From positions 4,300,001 through 4,364,000 of the forward strand of contig NZ_JAVIZX010000001.1 in the NCBI RefSeq assembly GCF_031453675.1: a DNA stretch of 64,000 nucleotides, in the 5' to 3' direction. Under the pieces are notes generated by a model that worked only from the letters and a program-made list of their open reading frames with translations, was not told where the DNA came from and did no database searches. Positions 15,689 to 23,271 of this stretch are shown here, one piece after another. The position numbers and the translations under genes are program-made. Numbering within the stretch: the stretch's first letter is position 1; every line of letters starts with the position of its first letter. This stretch comes from Paracidovorax wautersii. GTDB taxonomy: Bacteria; Pseudomonadota; Gammaproteobacteria; Burkholderiales; Burkholderiaceae_C.

Positions 15689-16063
15689 CTAGGCGCTTCG
15701 TATTCCTCGATCAGCGTTAGACATCTCAACGATGTCTTCAATCTCGCCATCTGGGTACTGCTGCCGGACGGCATTGGCAAACTTGACCGACTCATCGTCC
15801 GCCACGGCGGGAGAGGGGCCGGAATCCTGCCCAAACACATGCGTGACTACCGCGAGTGCGCCCTCGTCCCTGAAATCCAGATTAATCACATCGCCACTTG
15901 GTGTTTGAAGCTGAATTGCGTTCTTGTAATGCTTGCTGGCGTGATGGCCATCCACGACCACATATCCATTGACTGCAGAAAGCTTTTCTCGAAGAACCGG
16001 CGCAGGCCCTTCAAATGACACCAGCCTAAAAGCATCCATCCTCTTGGGTTGTTCTTGTCCCAT
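15689..16063 (-). CDS. hypothetical phage protein
   Basis: A 124-residue protein of unknown function. The middle (QLQTPSGDVINLDFRDEGAL) looks beta-rich, and the C-terminus is an acidic helix (YPDGEIEDIVEMSNAD). It has no membrane segment or cysteine motif. It lies in the region after the Q-position gene with two other hypothetical genes and ends at a terminator. Confidence 0.65.
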   Translation of the reverse strand: MGQEQPKRMDAFRLVSFEGPAPVLREKLSAVNGYVVVDGHHASKHYKNAIQLQTPSGDVINLDFRDEGALAVVTHVFGQDSGPSPAVADDESVKFANAVRQQYPDGEIEDIVEMSNADRGIRSA

Positions 16064-16167
16064 GTCCGCCCTTTCACAGCAACGTTGACATTCTTAATGT
16101 ATGGGCTGCGACAGCGGACTCAAGCCTATTACTTACTCCCGAACTGACGCAGATCAATAGCGGTGGT

Positions 16168-16539
16168 TCAGCGTTCGCCGACTGTCGCGGTGTGCGTAGC
16201 GAACTCCATTTCTCTAAGTTTGTGTGGCGACTTTTTTGTGCCACCACCACCGCCTGATGGACCTTGGCCGATTCCTTGAATGATCAGCGCCTGCTCCAAC
16301 AACGCGAGGATTGTTCTGGCAGCAGTCACAACGTCCGACTCAGAGTGGTCAGCCTGATTTGTGAGTTTCTCCCTCGCCGCAGTCCAATCTGCTTTCATTT
16401 GCGGATTGGCGCCGATCACTGCATAGGCTTGAGATTGCTCCAACTCATCCAGCGCACGAGTGGTGCTTGCATTGCTTGGAAACTGACCAGTTTCTCCGCC
16501 CTCGCTAGCCGAGACGATTACTTTTATTGCGGCAAGCAT
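16168..16539 (-). CDS. hypothetical phage protein
   Basis: A 123-residue protein of unknown function. It is mainly helical (TRALDELEQSQAYAVIG and LTNQADHSESDVVTAARTIL), then a glycine run (GPSGGGGGTKKS) and a short basic end. ATG 16539 lies right after GGGGGGAAAG. It shares direction with the neighbouring late-region genes. Confidence 0.6.
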   Translation of the reverse strand: MLAAIKVIVSASEGGETGQFPSNASTTRALDELEQSQAYAVIGANPQMKADWTAAREKLTNQADHSESDVVTAARTILALLEQALIIQGIGQGPSGGGGGTKKSPHKLREMEFATHTATVGER

Positions 16540-16551
16540 CTTTCCCCCCAT

Positions 16552-16792
16552 TCAAAAGATGCATTTATAGCGCCCTTCGCGGCATCAGTATCTAGCCATG
16601 AGCCATGGGGATGCGGGTGGCGGCAGCGGGGATGCGGGGTGTGGTCATGTTCTGGCGCCCATCGGGCTACGGCTTGCGCCGCTGGAGCCTGCCGTCTCTG
16701 TGGTGCCAGTCTTGGCCGCAACAGCTTGCGGCGGAGAGCGCACCCGATGCCCGCAGGTGCCCAGCGCTGGCTTACTGAATGAGGCGGAAATT
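16552..16792. other. gene-free stretch
   Basis: About 240 bp between two minus-strand genes with no convincing frame. It contains GC-rich low-complexity sequence near 16610-16650 and nothing recognisable apart from the terminator at its right end. Confidence 0.4.
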
Positions 16793-16822
16793 AAAAAGCC
16801 CGCAGGGCGAACCGTGCGGGCT
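16793..16822 (-). terminator. intrinsic terminator after the 16846-17439 gene
   Basis: AGCCCGCA/TGCGGGCT stem with a 10-base loop and five T on the minus strand, 24 bp after the stop. Confidence 0.85.
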
Positions 16823-16845
16823 GCCGCTTCTACCGACTTCGCTAT

Positions 16846-17439
16846 CTAGGCCGTGGCTGGTAATGGGAAATCTATCTTGATGATCGTTCGCTCCGGCGGA
16901 GTTGCTCGGACATGAGCATTCAAAGCCTTCATGCTCTTGGCCAACTGCGCAGCCGTCACAGCGAACTCCGCCTCATAAAGATCGCGCGTCCGCTGCGATG
17001 CCCAAGCCAAATCTCTTTTCAGAAACTTGAGCCCATCCCACTCGTGAAGCCAATCCGCGTTCTGGTCACTACTCCTGAGTTGAACGAATGCGACTCTTCG
17101 CCCCATTCCAGCCACCGCATCCTGTGCGACTCTCGCCATCATTGAACGCAGCCTTGCGGCAAGCATGTCGTCTATATCAGTGCGCGAAGACATGTACTCT
17201 TCGCCGGCTTCTACGACAAAGTGGGCCGATGTCTCATCCTCAAAGAGGACATCAAGGATGAAAGACTCACGTCGCCATATTGGAAACGTCTCGGGGGCAT
17301 GGTAGGTCGTGCCCGTAAATCGGTATGAAGAAGAACCATAGTCTTCGTCGTCATACCCGCCGGCACGCGAACTTGCGTATGCAGAATTATTAGGATTTAG
17401 CTGGTTCGAACGATTGTCACGATCGGATTTGCTGGACAT
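16846..17439 (-). CDS. hypothetical phage protein
   Basis: A 197-residue protein of unknown function. The first 45 residues are polar and disordered (SNQLNPNNSAYASSRAGGYD). The rest looks folded: beta (FILDVLFEDETSAHFVVEAG), then helices with LAARLRSMMARVAQDAV and LYEAEFAVTAAQLAKSMKAL. GGGGAGG precedes ATG 17439. It is the first gene after the likely late terminator tR', and it ends at its own terminator. Confidence 0.65.
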   Translation of the reverse strand: MSSKSDRDNRSNQLNPNNSAYASSRAGGYDDEDYGSSSYRFTGTTYHAPETFPIWRRESFILDVLFEDETSAHFVVEAGEEYMSSRTDIDDMLAARLRSMMARVAQDAVAGMGRRVAFVQLRSSDQNADWLHEWDGLKFLKRDLAWASQRTRDLYEAEFAVTAAQLAKSMKALNAHVRATPPERTIIKIDFPLPATA

Positions 17440-17482
17440 GAGTCGCCTCCCCAAAAAAGAGGCAGTTTAGCCAAAGCAACAA

Positions 17483-17517
17483 AGCCCCGGGCATCACTGC
17501 TTCGGGGCTTTTTTTGG
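17483..17517 (-). terminator. terminator after the Q-position gene, possible tR'
   Basis: AAAGCCCCG/CGGGGCTTT stem. It has T runs on the plus strand and AAAGC symmetry, so it should work in both directions. It lies about 130 bp after the Q-like stop and before all late genes, the position of lambda tR'. Confidence 0.75.
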
Positions 17518-17645
17518 GCGAGTTCTCCTATCGAGGTCTTCCCACGTCGCTACAGGCGGAGCCAGGCTGTTGCGTGGTGACGTTTCGCGGAGAGTCGCCG
17601 GGCGAGAGAGGCAGCGCTCTCTGCTATCGACGGCAGCAGTTTACA
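17518..17645 (-). promoter_or_regulatory. candidate late leader (pR'-like) between Q-position gene and terminator
   Basis: A 128-bp gene-free stretch between the Q-position gene and the terminator. In lambda this space holds the late promoter and the short leader whose terminator Q overrides. I see no clear -35/-10 pair here, so the assignment is positional. Confidence 0.3.
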
Positions 17646-18311
17646 TCAGCTTCTCGCCATGCGCAAGCGTTTCGACATCGATGCGCGCGCGATGGCCACG
17701 GAGTCGTCCATCCAGTTCGCCAGCTTGCGGCCAGGCTCACCATGGGGAACGCGGGCCTTGCCGGTGGCGCCGCAGCACTTGCACACCTTGCTGGACAGGC
17801 GACCGGTGCCGGGGATCAGCTCGAACTTCCGCCCCTCGCACGCTCCACAGGCCGGGGCCAACCACCAGCGCAGCACGGCGATGGCCACGGCGTGGGCATC
17901 GGCCACCTTCCACTTCGACAGCTGCAGGGCCAGCTGCTCACGCACCGGCGCCAGGGTCTTGAGGTGGCCCATCAGCAGCTTGGCCTGCTGGGCGTTGGCG
18001 TGCTGAGCCAGCTGCGCGGCCGATGCCTTGACCTGGGCGGCCGTCTGCGGCGCGCGTGCGGCGTCGGGCCGGCGGGCCTGGGCGGTCTGTAGGAAATCCG
18101 CGGCCGAGGCCACGCGGGCGTGCTCGGCGCCGTCCCATTCCGTGTGCAGGCGCAGGAGCGCACCACCGACACGGGACTGGCTCCAGCCGGCGGCGATAAG
18201 CAGATCCGTGTCTGCCCGTGGCGCACCGTCGCGGGTCTCGCAGCGCAGGTCGGAGGAGTTGGCGGCCGAGGCGTAGGCCTCTTCCAGGGTGCGCGGGTTC
18301 TCATTGAGCAT
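17646..18311 (-). CDS. zinc-binding protein in the late-antiterminator (Q) position
   Basis: A 221-residue protein. Residues 25-60 include TDLLIAAGWSQSRVGGALLR, a possible helix-turn-helix. The region near residues 155-185 has CGAC and, after 21 residues, CKCC followed by GATGK, a zinc-finger arrangement like lambda Q and DnaJ-type cysteine-rich modules. It is the last gene of the leftward replication operon, after NinB, NinG and a zinc-ribbon protein, and directly before the late terminator. Position and the zinc motif support Q function; sequence alone does not prove it. Confidence 0.5.
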   Translation of the reverse strand: MLNENPRTLEEAYASAANSSDLRCETRDGAPRADTDLLIAAGWSQSRVGGALLRLHTEWDGAEHARVASAADFLQTAQARRPDAARAPQTAAQVKASAAQLAQHANAQQAKLLMGHLKTLAPVREQLALQLSKWKVADAHAVAIAVLRWWLAPACGACEGRKFELIPGTGRLSSKVCKCCGATGKARVPHGEPGRKLANWMDDSVAIARASMSKRLRMARS

Positions 18312-18474
18312 TCTGGGCTTCCTTCTCAGTTACTTTTTCGTGCGTGGTGAATCGGTGGAGGTTTGCGCACTCGTGGCGGCGGGCGATCACGCCGGTGTGG
18401 CGGCGGCGGGTTTCCAGCACCTCAGACCAGGCGCCGCACTCGGGGCATGGCGGTGGGCGGTACTTGGGCCTCAT
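18301..18474 (-). CDS. small NrdR-like zinc-ribbon protein
   Basis: A 57-residue protein. CPECG near residue 9, VLETRRR, then RRHEC and RFTTHE reproduce the zinc-ribbon part of NrdR (CPxC, VxDSR, RRRxC, RFTT). The ATP-cone domain is absent, and the fourth cysteine seems replaced (ECANLH). It could be a phage DNA- or RNA-binding accessory protein. It overlaps NinG by 4 bp upstream and the Q-position gene by 11 bp downstream. Confidence 0.75.
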   Translation of the reverse strand: MRPKYRPPPCPECGAWSEVLETRRRHTGVIARRHECANLHRFTTHEKVTEKEAQNAQ

Positions 18475-19022
18475 GCCCGCAGCTCCTTGAGCTTCTGGCG
18501 GTAGGTGTCCCGGATGGAACGCAGTTCGTCGGCGGTCCACTTGTGCGGCCGGTTGTCCGCCTCCAGTGCTTCCACGCGGGCAAGCCCGATGCGAGCGATC
18601 AGCCGCACGCGGTAGTCGATCGCGTTGCCGGCGAGAAAGCGGTTCTCCTGCTTGCTCTGGGCGTGGCAGTTGTCCTCGTTGAAGCGGAGATGGGACGCAG
18701 CGCCGGTGGATCGGTAGTGCCCAGCGTCCACCGCATTCCCGGACCAGTCGAGAGGCAGGCCGCTGGAGATGCAGGAATGGCCAGCAAGGCGGTCGCGCTC
18801 GCGAATGAAGGCGTTGAAGCAGACCTGCGCCTCACGGATCAACTGCGGGATGGTCTTGATGGCCTCTTTCCGCGTCCGGGTCTTGGCACGTTCCGCCGCC
18901 TTCTCCTGCTTGACGTGCTTCACCGCGCAACGCGGGCTGCATACGGTTTGCATGGTGGAGCGAGGGGCGAACAGTTGGCGGCAGGTCTTGCACGGGCGGG
19001 CCTTGGGCTCGAAGGGCTTCAC
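18471..19022 (-). CDS. ninG: NinG recombination protein
   Basis: A 183-residue protein. Residues 9-35 hold CKTC and CSPRCAVK pairs typical of NinG. The central segment LIREAQVCFNAFIRERDRLA, then CISSG and DAGHYRSTGAASHLRFNEDN, is the NinG/Rap nuclease core. Rap is a Holliday-junction and D-loop nuclease in lambda. The GTG start at 19022 overlaps the NinB stop as GTGA and follows GGAGG. Confidence 0.92.
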   Translation of the reverse strand: MKPFEPKARPCKTCRQLFAPRSTMQTVCSPRCAVKHVKQEKAAERAKTRTRKEAIKTIPQLIREAQVCFNAFIRERDRLAGHSCISSGLPLDWSGNAVDAGHYRSTGAASHLRFNEDNCHAQSKQENRFLAGNAIDYRVRLIARIGLARVEALEADNRPHKWTADELRSIRDTYRQKLKELRA

Positions 19023-19477
19023 AGGTCGCCCTCCCACGGCTTGAACTGCACGCCCTGCTCCGCACCGAAGGCATACAGCCATTCGATGAAGGCGCGGGCC
19101 AGCTTGATGGTGAAGTCGCGAGACTGGATGCCCATCAGCACCACCTCTCCGCGCAGGCCGTGGCCCATGCGGACATCGCCGAACTTGGCCCACTCGGCGG
19201 CCAGATCGGGATCGGTGCGGGTGTCGATCTTGAAAGCGGAGATCAGGATCCGCTTCGCGTCCTCAGCGTCGGCGAGCTGACCGCCCAGCTGCTCAGCGAT
19301 TTGGCCGATGAGGCTGTGGAAGTGGCGGTTGTGGTTGTCGCGGCGGTTCTCCGGGCGCACCTCCAGCACCAGACGATGTCCGGCCGTCAGCCAAGCCTTG
19401 GTATGGGTCCAGGCGTGCATCAGCGCTTTGTGGGCCTGAACAGGCTCCCATAGCCGTAGGGTGATGCGTTCAGGCAT
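19019..19477 (-). CDS. ninB: NinB recombination protein
   Basis: A 152-residue protein matching NinB (lambda Orf): LVLEVRPENRRDNHNRHFHS and LIGQIAEQLGGQ near the middle, then AKRILISAFKIDTR. Orf binds SSB and ssDNA and can replace RecFOR in recombination. The start ATG 19477 lies within the stop region of the preceding 43-residue gene, showing tight coupling. NinB, NinG and the Q-position gene keep the lambda order. Confidence 0.92.
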   Translation of the reverse strand: MPERITLRLWEPVQAHKALMHAWTHTKAWLTAGHRLVLEVRPENRRDNHNRHFHSLIGQIAEQLGGQLADAEDAKRILISAFKIDTRTDPDLAAEWAKFGDVRMGHGLRGEVVLMGIQSRDFTIKLARAFIEWLYAFGAEQGVQFKPWEGDL

Positions 19478-19601
19478 TGCGCACCCCGCACCAGTCCCGG
19501 TAGGCCTGCAGGGGCGTGTAGCCGACGCCGATGCGCTTTCCGATGGCGCCGCGCACACCGCAGTGCCAGATGCCGGAGATCATGAGGATGCGGGGCTTCA
19601 T
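19470..19601 (-). CDS. 43-residue phage protein
   Basis: A short gene reading MKPRILMISGIWHCGVRGAI and on to YTPLQAYRDWCGVRNA. The start overlaps the preceding stop as ATGA, and the end overlaps the NinB start. Natural composition with W, C and Y residues and coupling on both sides support it. The function is unknown. Confidence 0.7.
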   Translation of the reverse strand: MKPRILMISGIWHCGVRGAIGKRIGVGYTPLQAYRDWCGVRNA

Positions 19602-19888
19602 GCTGTGCCGCTTGCGCGGATGGCATCAATCGCATCGCGCAACGCACGCACTGCCACGTCCTGCTTTGTGGCGTCCGAGCAGTGGTAACGCACAGCGTCG
19701 ATCTGCTTCCACAGTTCAGCGCAAGACTTCTCGCGCTCGGCGTCGGCCACCAGGGCGGCGAAGCGCTCCATGCGCGTGATGCTCTGGCTACCCTGCGTGC
19801 TCAGGTTGAGTCGATTCCCAACTCCGTAATGGGATTGGAAGTCGATGCCCGCCTCCTGCGCCATGCGAATCACGTCATCGCGGGTCAT
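19598..19888 (-). CDS. small phage protein
   Basis: A 96-residue protein starting MTRDDVIRMAQEAGIDFQSH, an opening seen in many small early phage proteins. The second half is helical and polar (RFAALVADAEREKSCAELWK). ATG 19888 overlaps the upstream stop; the stop overlaps the next ATG. The function is unknown. Confidence 0.7.
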   Translation of the reverse strand: MTRDDVIRMAQEAGIDFQSHYGVGNRLNLSTQGSQSITRMERFAALVADAEREKSCAELWKQIDAVRYHCSDATKQDVAVRALRDAIDAIRASGTA

Positions 19889-20082
19889 TTGCGGCGCCCC
19901 TGTGTCTCTTGCTTCCACTGCGCACCGCCACGCTTACGCCCCTGATTCCAAATCGCAGGAGTAGCGTCACGAACTGGAGCTTGAGCCGCAGCCATGGTCA
20001 TCGCCATCGCCGCCAGGGCAAGCAGATGGGACGACCGCAAGCGGGTGGCGATCATTACCGTAGATCGGCCGGCGATAGTCAT
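19885..20082 (-). CDS. small membrane or exported protein
   Basis: A 65-residue protein. Residues 10-30 (ATRLRSSHLLALAAMAMTMA) are a hydrophobic helix after arginines, which fits a signal or membrane anchor, and the tail is basic. AGGAGG precedes ATG 20082. The function is unknown. Confidence 0.55.
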   Translation of the reverse strand: MTIAGRSTVMIATRLRSSHLLALAAMAMTMAAAQAPVRDATPAIWNQGRKRGGAQWKQETQGRRK

Positions 20083-20113
20083 AGAGAGCCTCCTAGTTCC
20101 ATCTCGCGATGGC

Positions 20114-20311
20114 CTACTTGCCACCACTGGCGGGTTGTGTCGATGACCTCAACCGCGCGATCTCCGCGCGCAGCTCCCGATTGGTGAGGCCGGCCGTCGT
20201 CATCTCGCTCTCGATGTACTGGCGCCAGCCCTCCTTCGTTCCCGAGGCTTCCGCCTTCAGCACCAGGGCCGCCAGCGACTCCAGCCGGGATTGCTTGCAG
20301 TAGTCGGTCAT
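20114..20311 (-). CDS. small phage protein
   Basis: A 65-residue protein, MTDYCKQSRLESLAALVLKA at the start. It is helical, with NRELRAEIARLRS near the end that could form a coiled coil. The start overlaps the stop of the 45-residue gene upstream as ATGA-type coupling. The function is unknown. Confidence 0.65.
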   Translation of the reverse strand: MTDYCKQSRLESLAALVLKAEASGTKEGWRQYIESEMTTAGLTNRELRAEIARLRSSTQPASGGK

Positions 20312-20445
20312 GCATGCACTGGCTCCCCGAGAATCTGCAGCGCCAGGCGCACGTCGCGGGATGGCTGCGGGAAGCCGTCGCGCACGTCGTCCAGCACGGC
20401 ATGCGCCCAGGCCTTTGAGTCGTTGAGGTTGTCGCGCAGGGTCAT
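20308..20445 (-). CDS. 45-residue phage protein
   Basis: A short gene, MTLRDNLNDSKAWAHAVLDD then FPQPSRDVRLALQILGEPVH. It overlaps both the P-position gene upstream (4 bp) and the next gene downstream. The composition is natural. The function is unknown. Confidence 0.65.
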   Translation of the reverse strand: MTLRDNLNDSKAWAHAVLDDVRDGFPQPSRDVRLALQILGEPVHA

Positions 20446-21224
20446 GCTGCTGCTCCGTTCGCAATGGCCGCATCCACGCGGCGCTGGGTTTCGGCCTTGC
20501 GGCGCTGCAGGTCTTCTTCTGCGGCGCGCTGCTCCTGCTCGCGGCTCAGGCGGCGGCGCTCGGGCGCAGCGGCCAGCTCGTCGCGCAACTTTTTCAGGCG
20601 CGCGCGCACTTCCGGCGGCGCATCGATGGCGGCCTGCACGTCGCCGGTCAGCAATGCGATGGGCTGGAACCCGGGCGTGAAGCCCAGGGCCGGCAGGTGC
20701 TCTGCGGCCTTGTCTTGCGACAGATAGCCCAACTGCACCGCCTTCTCGATGGCCACGGCGCGCTGCTCGCCATCCCAGCCGATCGACACGCTGACTTCGG
20801 GGAGGCGGCGCTCTTCGCGGGCGGTGCGCACCAAGCGCTCGTATGCACCAATGAACGCCATGCGCGCGCCTACCAGGTCACCCTCGGCGGCCACGTCGCG
20901 CGCCACGCCCCAGGCTTCGGACATCTCCACGGTCCACACAACGGTCTTGCGCTCGTCCAGCGCGTTCAGCGCCATGGCCCAGGCTTCGTTGGCGCCGGGC
21001 CGGCCCATGGCTTCATCGATGCGGTCTATGATGGATTTCGGCGTCAGGCGTCCGATGTGCTCGGTCCGCACGCGGGACAGAGCCTGCGACAGCACGTCGC
21101 GCGGGTAGCAGGACAGGTCATCGGCCAGCATGGCGGCTGCGGTGGGCGACACCTGCTGGCCCAGCAGCTCGGATGTGCCGATCAACTGCTTGATCAGCCA
21201 GTCCAGATCGTGGTCGTTCAGCAT
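20442..21224 (-). CDS. replication protein in the P position
   Basis: A 260-residue protein. The N-terminus is helical (MLNDHDLDWLIKQLIGTSEL) with LTPKSIIDRIDEAMGRPGAN near residue 65 and IEKAVQLGYLSQDKA near 150. The C-terminal 60 residues are a charged coiled coil (REQEQRAAEEDLQRRKAETQ). It has no Walker motif. It overlaps the O-like gene by 7 bp and lies where lambda P, the helicase loader, is found. A loader or primosome role is inferred from position. Confidence 0.55.
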   Translation of the reverse strand: MLNDHDLDWLIKQLIGTSELLGQQVSPTAAAMLADDLSCYPRDVLSQALSRVRTEHIGRLTPKSIIDRIDEAMGRPGANEAWAMALNALDERKTVVWTVEMSEAWGVARDVAAEGDLVGARMAFIGAYERLVRTAREERRLPEVSVSIGWDGEQRAVAIEKAVQLGYLSQDKAAEHLPALGFTPGFQPIALLTGDVQAAIDAPPEVRARLKKLRDELAAAPERRRLSREQEQRAAEEDLQRRKAETQRRVDAAIANGAAA

Positions 21225-22084
21225 GTCGATGCCTCCGCGCGGCGCTGCCGCAGGATGGCCATGGCCTCCTCCGCGGCGTCGAAGTTGGACTGGGATTGGT
21301 CGATCTGCTGCGCACGGGTGCCGGTCATGGCGGCGCCGGCGGCCCACTGGGTGCGGTAGCCCTCGGCACCCGACAGCAGCAGGCCCACGTCGTGCACCTT
21401 GCGCACCACGAACGAATCGCTCACGCGGTCCACGTAGAACGCAGCCACCAGCGGCGATTCCTCGAAGCCGATGCGCTGCACGAACTGCTTGACCTTGCTG
21501 TTCACGGACTGGTTGCGCACGGGCTTGGCGCCGTAGCGGCGCTCGTAGGCGTTGCTGTACGCGGCCCAGGTGTGCTTGCAGGCGGCCTGCAGTGCGGTTT
21601 CCTTTTCGTCAACAGGCTCAGCTTTGACCTTCGGCGCGGTCGGCGAAGCCGGCAGCGAGTTGGTCTGTTCACTGGTCTCTTCAATGGTCTGTTCTTTGCC
21701 CCTAGCCGAATCGGCTACGGGTGGAGTAGCCCGTTCGGCTACTGCGCGTGTAGCCCGTTCGGCTACCGTAGCCGATTGGGCTACCGTAGCCCGTTCGGCT
21801 ACCGTTACTTCAGGGCTGCACAAGGTGTAGCGGCTTGCTTTGGAATGACCGCCTGCGCCCACCTTCATCAGCCAGCCCAGTGTCACCAGCGCCGTGGTGG
21901 CTGCGCTGATGTTTGAGGGGTGCATGCCCGTACGCTCTGCAATCTTCGCGCGAGAGGGCCACACGGTGTCCGTGACCTTGTTGCGGAACGAGAACAGCGC
22001 GATGAGCACGCGCGTCTGCTCCAGCGTCAGGCGCTTGTCGAGGATGACCTCGATAGGCACGAGGGAGAACTGGCCTTCAGTCAC
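21218..22084 (-). CDS. O-like phage replication initiator containing the origin
   Basis: A 288-residue protein. Residues 15-90 form a winged-helix domain: LTLEQTRVLIALFSFRN, then VWPSRAKIAERTGMHPSNIS. Residues about 95-130 are a repeat-encoded linker (VAERATVAQSATVAERAT and variants). The remaining C-terminus (about 150-288) has RRYGAKPVRNQSVNSKVKQF and is the likely partner-binding part. The linker DNA carries five 15-bp palindromes, as lambda O carries the iterons of ori inside its gene. The GTG start at 22084 overlaps the upstream stop as GTGA. Confidence 0.8.
   Translation of the reverse strand: MTEGQFSLVPIEVILDKRLTLEQTRVLIALFSFRNKVTDTVWPSRAKIAERTGMHPSNISAATTALVTLGWLMKVGAGGHSKASRYTLCSPEVTVAERATVAQSATVAERATRAVAERATPPVADSARGKEQTIEETSEQTNSLPASPTAPKVKAEPVDEKETALQAACKHTWAAYSNAYERRYGAKPVRNQSVNSKVKQFVQRIGFEESPLVAAFYVDRVSDSFVVRKVHDVGLLLSGAEGYRTQWAAGAAMTGTRAQQIDQSQSNFDAAEEAMAILRQRRAEASTC
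21703..21801. repeat. five-iteron array, probable prophage replication origin
   Basis: Five 15-bp near-palindromes start at 21703 (TAGCCGAATCGGCTA), 21727, 21751 and 21787 (TAGCCCGTTCGGCTA), and 21769 (TAGCCGATTGGGCTA). Spacing is 24, 24, 18 and 18 bp. They lie inside the O-like gene, as in lambdoid origins. The downstream side (21640-21700) is less GC-rich and may be the unwinding element. Confidence 0.8.
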
Positions 22085-22359
22085 ACAGCCTCCCACACCC
22101 GCGCACCGCCGCGCATGAGGTCTTCGCCGTTGAACTGCACCACGCGCGCTTTTCCGTAACGGAGAAGTTCAGGCAGTCGCCGATCGATTTGCACGACGGT
22201 CAGGCCTGTGGCGCGCTGCAGCTCATGCGCCGTCGCCTGCTGGCCACGCAATGCGGCCAAGATGCGCGCGCAATGCCCGCCTGCAAACTGGGGCGCGCGC
22301 TCAGCCGCAAGCACGCTGGAAAGAGGATCGTGCGCACGCACGAGAGGGTTCGGTTGCAT
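22081..22359 (-). CDS. small helix-turn-helix protein
   Basis: A 92-residue protein. Residues 30-75 read as a winged helix-turn-helix: CARILAALRGQQATAHELQR then LTVVQIDRRLPELLRYGKAR. It could regulate early transcription or assist replication. It overlaps the O-like gene start and the preceding gene by single codons, in the leftward early operon. Confidence 0.7.
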   Translation of the reverse strand: MQPNPLVRAHDPLSSVLAAERAPQFAGGHCARILAALRGQQATAHELQRATGLTVVQIDRRLPELLRYGKARVVQFNGEDLMRGGARVWEAV

Positions 22360-22556
22360 CAGCGATTCCTCGGAAGTTGGATGACGCGCGCCGGCTCAGG
22401 CCTGCGACGGACGTAGCGCGCGGCGATGGCCTGCTGCGCCAGCTCGGTGGCCGCTTCGTCCAGCGTGAGGCCGTGCTGCTCGGCATACGCCTGGACGGCA
22501 GCCAGCTCCGCCTCGCTGAGATCCAGCGGCGTGGTGGGTTGATGTGGTGGTTGCAC
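22359..22556 (-). CDS. small hypothetical early protein
   Basis: A 65-residue protein with a GTG start at 22556. Core LSEAELAAVQAYAEQHGLTL then DEAATELAQQAIAARYVRR is helical. The stop overlaps the next ATG. The function is unknown. Confidence 0.6.
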   Translation of the reverse strand: MQPPHQPTTPLDLSEAELAAVQAYAEQHGLTLDEAATELAQQAIAARYVRRRPEPARVIQLPRNR

Positions 22557-22614
22557 GAGTGCTCATTCCGTAACGCATTTGGTGGTGTTCAGCGCCTCGA
22601 AAGACGCTCCTGTG

Positions 22615-22824
22615 TCACGCTTGAAGCGCTCGCATTTCGGTAGCACAACCGCCAGAATTCACGCCATGCACATGAACGTTGAGCGATTCCATGATCAGCT
22701 CCCGCAGGAAGGCGGAAGGCTGCTTCTTGTTCAAGGCGCTGATGGCTTCCACCACGCGCATTTCGTCGTCGTTCAGGCTCAGGTTCACCCTCTTGCCTCG
22801 GATGTGGGCAGGGTTCGCGTACAT
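22615..22824 (-). CDS. ribbon-helix-helix-like protein
   Basis: A 69-residue protein. KRVNLSLNDDEMRVVEAISA, then KKQPSAFLRELIMESLN, is a ribbon-helix-helix pattern (a beta strand with a polar face and two helices). It may be an early regulator. It begins the group of genes leading to replication and is divergent from the plus-strand gene at 22952. Confidence 0.6.
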   Translation of the reverse strand: MYANPAHIRGKRVNLSLNDDEMRVVEAISALNKKQPSAFLRELIMESLNVHVHGVNSGGCATEMRALQA

Positions 22825-22951
22825 GGTTGGTTCCTTCTTGTGGTTGGGTTGGTGATGGGCCGCGCGTTATGCGGGGCGATGGGGATTGGTGTCCGCCCGC
22901 AGTCGCTGGAGAATGGAATTGCTACCAACCACGCCAACGAAAGGGGCGGAC

Positions 22952-23191
22952 ATGAGCCAAGAGCAGGTCGAACTCGTTTTGAACCGGTTTGCGGCACAAC
23001 TGGACGAGTTGCAGATAGAAACCGCAGCACTAGGCACTGCAGTTCGCGCATTGATGGACGTATGCGAAGACAAGGAGGCCTTCAAGGCGCGCTTCAGACA
23101 GGTCATGGCGAACTCCGGCGCCCGGCTGATGACGGTCGAGCAACTGCAGGCCCACGAGGCGCGCCACGAAGCTTTGCTGCAGAGGCTTTAA
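22952..23191 (+). CDS. small hypothetical protein
   Basis: A 79-residue protein, helical throughout (MSQEQVELVLNRFAAQLDEL and FKARFRQVMANSGARLMTVE), likely a coiled coil. AAGGGG precedes ATG 22952. It runs against the leftward early operon, so in a lysogen it could be made when that operon is off. The function is unknown. Confidence 0.55.
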   Translation: MSQEQVELVLNRFAAQLDELQIETAALGTAVRALMDVCEDKEAFKARFRQVMANSGARLMTVEQLQAHEARHEALLQRL

Positions 23192-23271
23192 GAAGCCGCA
23201 GGGATTGCACGTTGTCTGCTGCAGGGATGACCCGTTCACCCGGGTGGGCCTCGCCTTGGAATGGGCCACGC

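Noticed and set aside
16598-16849. 83-codon plus-strand frame in the gap
   Set aside because: No ribosome site, low-complexity sequence, and it reads through the terminator at 16793-16822.
21703-21801. CRISPR array
   Set aside because: The repeats are short palindromes with fixed spacing, lie inside a coding frame and have repeated, not unique, spacers. There are no cas genes in the window.
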